In this document: piece after piece, positions 32,446-35,103 of the stretch
Layout of the letters: each line of letters begins with the position of its first letter
Numbering within the stretch: the stretch's first letter is position 1
Origin: an uncultured Rhodospirillaceae bacterium
GTDB lineage: Bacteria; Pseudomonadota; Alphaproteobacteria; SP197
Assembly (NCBI GenBank): GCA_937880925.1
Contig: CALGGB010000060.1
Span: forward strand, 1-35,103
Direction: 5' to 3'
Length of the DNA stretch: 35,103 nucleotides
Notes under the pieces: generated by a model
Seen by the model: only the letters and a program-made list of their open reading frames with translations
The model's database searches: none
Told to the model about the DNA's origin: nothing
Program-made: the position numbers and the translations under genes

Positions 32446-33219
32446 ATGCCTGCCACCCATCCACAGCGCGTTCTCATCACTGCCGGCGGCTCGGGTATCG
32501 GCCATGCCATGGCGAGCGCCTTCGCCGCCGAGGGCTCGCAGGTTTGGGTGACCGACGTCGATGCCGCCGCGCTGGCGAGGTGCCCGGACACCTGGAAGCG
32601 CAGCGAGGTGGACTCTGCCGATGAACCCGCGGTGGCGGCGCTCTTCGGTGAGATCGAAAAGGACTGGGGCGGGCTCGATGCGCTTTGCGCCAATGCGGGC
32701 ATCGCCGGGCCGACGGCGGCGGTGGAGGACATCGACCTCGCGGATTGGCGCCGTTGCGTCTCGGTCAACCTCGAAGGCGCGTTTCTTGCCTCGAAGTACG
32801 CCGCGCCGATGCTGAAACGGCAGCGCGCCGGGGCGATCGTCATCACGTCCTCGGTGGCTGGCATCATGGCCAATCCGTTCCGCGCGCCTTATGTCGCGGC
32901 CAAGTGGGCGGTGATCGGCCTGATGAAGACCCTGGCGATGGAACTCGGCCCCTTCAACGTGCGCGCCAATGCGATCTGTCCCGGCCCGGTCAACGGCGAC
33001 CGCATGGACCGGGTCCTCGCCAAGGAAGCTGAATCCAAGGGTACGACCGCTGAGGCGCTGCGCGCGGGTTATGCCTCGGGCACCTCGATGGGCAGCTTCG
33101 TGGAGGCAGGCGACATTGCCGACATGGCTGTCTTCCTGGCCTCGCCCCGGGCGCGCATGGTTTCGGGCCAGATCATCGCGGTCGACGGCAACACGACCAA
33201 CCCGGACCCGCAGGTCTGA
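32446..33219 (+). CDS. Short-chain dehydrogenase/reductase (SDR), classical type
   Basis: The 257-residue protein is a classical SDR. The cofactor motif TAGGSGIG is at 12-19, NAG at 83-85, the active-site Ser near 136 (ITSSVAG) and Tyr149-x3-Lys153 (YVAAK). Asp at the end of strand two (VWVTDVDA) predicts NAD(H) rather than NADP(H). The substrate is unknown. The ATG at 32446 follows CCGGAGGA by about seven bases and lies 17 bp after the sulfite-oxidase-family gene, so the two are likely co-transcribed. Its stop lies seven bases from the stop of the convergent urease remnant. Confidence 0.93.
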   Translation: MPATHPQRVLITAGGSGIGHAMASAFAAEGSQVWVTDVDAAALARCPDTWKRSEVDSADEPAVAALFGEIEKDWGGLDALCANAGIAGPTAAVEDIDLADWRRCVSVNLEGAFLASKYAAPMLKRQRAGAIVITSSVAGIMANPFRAPYVAAKWAVIGLMKTLAMELGPFNVRANAICPGPVNGDRMDRVLAKEAESKGTTAEALRAGYASGTSMGSFVEAGDIADMAVFLASPRARMVSGQIIAVDGNTTNPDPQV

Positions 33220-33226
33220 TCATGCT

Positions 33227-33432
33227 TCAGAACAGGAAATAGCGCTGTGCCATGGGCAGCACGGTGGCGGGTTCGCAGGTCAGCAGCTCGCCGTCGGCGC
33301 GGACCTCGTAGGTCTCGGGATCAACCGCGATCTCGGGCAGGGCGTCGTTCAGCACCATGTCGGCCTGGCCGATTCCGGCGATGTGTCCGTCCCGGATTCC
33401 GACGCCGGCCTTGAAGATGCCGGTCTCACAAG
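33227..33432 (-). pseudogene. ureC: Urease alpha subunit (ureC) remnant with large internal deletion
   Basis: Reading leftwards, this stretch encodes [20 protein letters not shown], which matches the UreC N-terminal region near residues 79-98 (KADIGVKDGRI..IGKA in known ureases). It continues in frame directly with [20 protein letters not shown] and ends [23 protein letters not shown] (in pieces), the conserved UreC C-terminus, with its normal TGA stop. About 420 residues between them, with all nickel ligands, are missing. No start codon or ribosome binding site is present in this frame, and the sequence before TGIFK does not resemble UreC. This is therefore a dead fragment squeezed between the SDR and crotonase genes. 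Residue numbers come from memory of the family. Confidence 0.85.
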
Positions 33433-33453
33433 AAATGGACAGTTTCGCTGCAA

Positions 33454-34227
33454 TCAGCGGCCCTTGAAGACCGGCGCGCGTCGTTCCTTGCTCGCGGCCA
33501 GGCCCTCGGCGGCATCCTCCGTTCGGAAGCAGGCAAGCGTTTCAGCCTTCAGCCGCGCGCTGTCGAGGGTACCGCGGCTGATGCCGACGATGGCGCGTTT
33601 CATCGAGGCAAGGGCGAGCGGGGAATTGCCTGCCAGCGTGGCAACGAAGTCGGCGACTTCCTGCTCGAAGCTCTCGCGCGGCACCAGGCGGTCGAGATAG
33701 CCGACCTGCAGCAGCGTCTCGTCGGGCATCGGCTCGCCCAGCAGGAAGAGGCGGCGAGCGACCTGGGGGCCCAGGCGCTCGACGTAACGGCGCAGGCCCG
33801 ATTCATGAAAGACGACCCCCAGTTTTGCCGGCGGCATGACCAGCTTCATGCCCGCAACGCCGATCCGGAAATCGCAGGCCAGCGCCAGGTCCGTGGCGCC
33901 GCCATAGACGTTGCCGTTGAGCGCGCAGACCGTGGGCACGTGCAGGGTTTCTATACGGTCAGCCAGAACCTCCAGCGGATTGACCGTCCAGTCGCGCGTG
34001 AGAACGTCGCCCAGATCGACGCCGGCCGAGAAACTCTTTTCGCCGGTGCCGGTCAGGGTGATGACGCGCAGATTCTCGTCGCTGTCGAGTTCCTCGAGCA
34101 GGGCGAGCAGTTCCGGCACCTCGTCCATCGCCAGGATGTTGTGCTTGGCGGGACGGTCGAGCCGGATGGTGGCGACCGGTCCTTCGCGCGTCAGTCGGAT
34201 CAGATCACCGGTCACCGGTTCGCTCAC
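33454..34227 (-). CDS. Enoyl-CoA hydratase/isomerase (crotonase)-family protein
   Basis: The 257-residue protein has the crotonase fold. The oxyanion-hole segments are SFSAGVDL (65-72) and [17 protein letters not shown] (103-119). Of the two glutamates that catalyse hydration in classical enoyl-CoA hydratase, the first position is Asp113 and the second is Pro133 (MPPAKLGVV). It may therefore be an isomerase, decarboxylase or other crotonase rather than a hydratase. The start is GTG at 34227, overlapping the stop of the upstream secreted-protein gene by four bases (GTGA on the minus strand). It ends 21 bp before the ureC remnant. Confidence 0.88.
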   Translation of the reverse strand: MSEPVTGDLIRLTREGPVATIRLDRPAKHNILAMDEVPELLALLEELDSDENLRVITLTGTGEKSFSAGVDLGDVLTRDWTVNPLEVLADRIETLHVPTVCALNGNVYGGATDLALACDFRIGVAGMKLVMPPAKLGVVFHESGLRRYVERLGPQVARRLFLLGEPMPDETLLQVGYLDRLVPRESFEQEVADFVATLAGNSPLALASMKRAIVGISRGTLDSARLKAETLACFRTEDAAEGLAASKERRAPVFKGR

Positions 34228-34646
34228 GGCTGGCGGGTGAAATCGACGCAGGCCGCGACCTGGACGTTGGCATTGGCCTGGAGGTAGCAGTGTTCCAGGG
34301 TGTTGTCGTCGATCAGCGTATCCACGGCATAGCCGTCAAGATCGACCAGGTAGATCGACTGGCGGTCGTTGGCGATGACGCCGACCACGGGTTCGCTGTC
34401 GTTGGGGGAGACAAGAACGCCCCAGAAGCGTCGGCCTTCCTGGCCCTCGATCTTGAGGGTGAATGCGACCTCGGAAAGGTGCGGCGTCTCGCCGCCCTCA
34501 TGGTGCAGGGGATCGCCACGCACCACCGATTCGGAGGTGCCGGCCCATTCGCCTGTCAGGTCGGGCCAGGCGTCGTCCGCGGCGGCGGCGGGGGTCAGTG
34601 CCAGGCTGGCGGCGAGGATCAGAAAGCCGGTGATCGGCTTCAACAT
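34224..34646 (-). CDS. Secreted protein of unknown function
   Basis: The 140-residue protein starts with a signal peptide (MLKPITGFLILAASLAL, cleavage after AAA near 23). The mature domain of about 115 residues is strand-rich, begins WPDLTGEWAGTSESVV and holds two cysteines (in LEHCYL and AACVDF) that could form a disulfide. The LTGEWAGT opening resembles small lipocalin-like barrels, but I cannot assign a family. The ATG at 34646 has an excellent AAGGAG six bases upstream; in-frame upstream codons lack homology. It overlaps the crotonase gene by four bases, an odd pairing of a periplasmic and a CoA-dependent protein. Confidence 0.75.
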   Translation of the reverse strand: MLKPITGFLILAASLALTPAAAADDAWPDLTGEWAGTSESVVRGDPLHHEGGETPHLSEVAFTLKIEGQEGRRFWGVLVSPNDSEPVVGVIANDRQSIYLVDLDGYAVDTLIDDNTLEHCYLQANANVQVAACVDFTRQP

Positions 34647-34663
34647 GGTGATCTCCTTGCAGC

Positions 34664-34684
34664 ACCGGCGGTCAGGCCGCCGGT
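34664..34684. repeat. Hairpin in the 5' leader of the secreted-protein gene
   Basis: ACCGGCGG (34664-34671) and CCGCCGGT (34677-34684) form a perfect 8-bp stem around TCAGG. It lies immediately ahead of the ribosome binding site of the gene starting at 34646 on the minus strand. It could be the terminator of the exonuclease gene upstream, or influence translation. Confidence 0.35.
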
Positions 34685-34721
34685 TGCTCGCGTGATGTCG
34701 GTTTCTTCCGACCCATCGTTT

Positions 34722-34735
34722 CCGGGACATCCCGG
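34722..34735. repeat. Short inverted repeat after the exonuclease III gene
   Basis: CCGGGA-CA-TCCCGG has perfect 6-base arms and lies 14 bp beyond the exonuclease stop on the minus strand, followed in that direction by AAACGATGGG. It may be a weak terminator. Confidence 0.25.
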
Positions 34736-34748
34736 CCACGGCAGTATC

Positions 34749-35103
34749 CTAGATATCAAGCCTCACCGCGACCGGGCAGTGGTCGCTGGGCAGTTCCCAG
34801 CCGCGCACGTGCTTGTGGATCTCTGCGGATTTCAGATGGCGGCGCAGCGGCGGGGTGACCCAGACATGGTCCAGGCGGCGGCCCTTGTCGGCGCCCTCCC
34901 AGTCCCTGGCGCGGTAGCTCCACCAGGAATAAAGCTTCTCGGTCGGCGGCGTGAAGTAGCGCACCGCATCGACCCAGTCGTGGGCGGCCATCAGGCGCTC
35001 CATGGCCTCGACCTCGACGGGCGTGTGGCTCACCACCTTGAGCAGGGCCTTGTGCGACCAGACGTCGTGTTCACCGGGCGCGATGTTGAGATCGCCCACC
35101 AGC
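34749..35103 (-). CDS. xth: Exodeoxyribonuclease III (C-terminal part)
   Basis: The gene runs off the right edge; the last 118 residues are visible. They match ExoIII/AP endonuclease, which incises abasic sites and removes 3' blocks during base-excision repair. The Mg-binding and catalytic motifs are present: GDLNIAP (Asp and Asn of the GDxN motif), RRLDHVWV (catalytic Asp) and the closing SDHCPVAVRLDI (Asp-His pair). The segment WWSYRARDWEGADKGRRLDH is the typical ExoIII DNA-contact loop. The 5' part lies outside the window, so start and length cannot be judged. Confidence 0.92.
   Translation of the reverse strand, partial: LVGDLNIAPGEHDVWSHKALLKVVSHTPVEVEAMERLMAAHDWVDAVRYFTPPTEKLYSWWSYRARDWEGADKGRRLDHVWVTPPLRRHLKSAEIHKHVRGWELPSDHCPVAVRLDI

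Noticed and set aside
1-35103. Mobile element, prophage or defence island
   Set aside because: No transposase, integrase, tRNA, long flanking repeats, phage genes or toxin-antitoxin pairs were seen, and base use is uniform.

Overview
The window is a 35.1-kb chromosomal segment of a GC-rich bacterium, most likely an alphaproteobacterium (Rhodospirillales-like is my best guess). The grounds are uniformly GC-rich codon use, 4-bp stop/start overlaps (ATGA, GTGA), purine-rich ribosome binding sites, and a catabolic gene set (CoA-transferases, Rieske oxygenase, TMADH-like flavoenzyme, GST, AMP nucleosidase) typical of free-living Alphaproteobacteria. The species assignment is inference. I see no tRNA, rRNA, insertion sequence, prophage or CRISPR array. 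Coding density is high, and the strand flips often in one- to four-gene blocks.

Layout. 1-3763: the 3' end of a Rieske oxygenase alpha-subunit gene overlaps a GNAT acetyltransferase gene; these converge on an OYE-type iron-sulfur flavoenzyme, followed by a voltage-gated-like K+ channel. 3786-8654: proline iminopeptidase, a 72-residue membrane protein, a phytanoyl-CoA dioxygenase-family enzyme, a cytosine-deaminase-like amidohydrolase and a TTC38-like TPR protein. 8883-13294: a DHA2 MFS exporter, a serine beta-lactamase-fold esterase, a pirin and a class II aldolase/adducin protein. 13295-13772 is the one long non-coding gap. It holds a run of perfect inverted repeats ending in a terminator-like hairpin, and an exact CRP-consensus site in front of a REC-EAL c-di-GMP phosphodiesterase gene (13773-14957). 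15055-21192: homocysteine S-methyltransferase, a secreted EF-hand protein, a methyltransferase overlapping AMP nucleosidase, a DUF411 protein, a YifB/ComM AAA+ protein and a GFA-family protein. 21365-25393: amidase and a zinc-independent MDR reductase (tight pair), then a CoA-transferase-family protein with rearranged domains. 25613-28279: an EmrA/EmrB-type efflux pair. 28326-33219: a putative beta-barrel outer-membrane protein, CaiB/BaiF CoA-transferase, GST, sulfite-oxidase-family enzyme and SDR. 33227-35103: a urease alpha-subunit remnant, a crotonase-fold protein, a secreted hypothetical protein and the 3' end of an exonuclease III gene.

How the parts work together. No single multi-gene pathway spans the window. 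It is a mosaic of short catabolic and detoxification units: efflux (two paralogous DHA2 exporters, one with an EmrA partner), acyl-CoA chemistry (two type III CoA-transferases, a crotonase, an SDR), C-N bond hydrolysis (amidase, amidohydrolase) and redox or one-carbon chemistry (flavoenzyme, homocysteine methyltransferase, sulfite oxidase family). The most unusual items are the ureC remnant, which looks like an in-frame internal deletion between two short direct repeats, and the structured region at 13386-13630.
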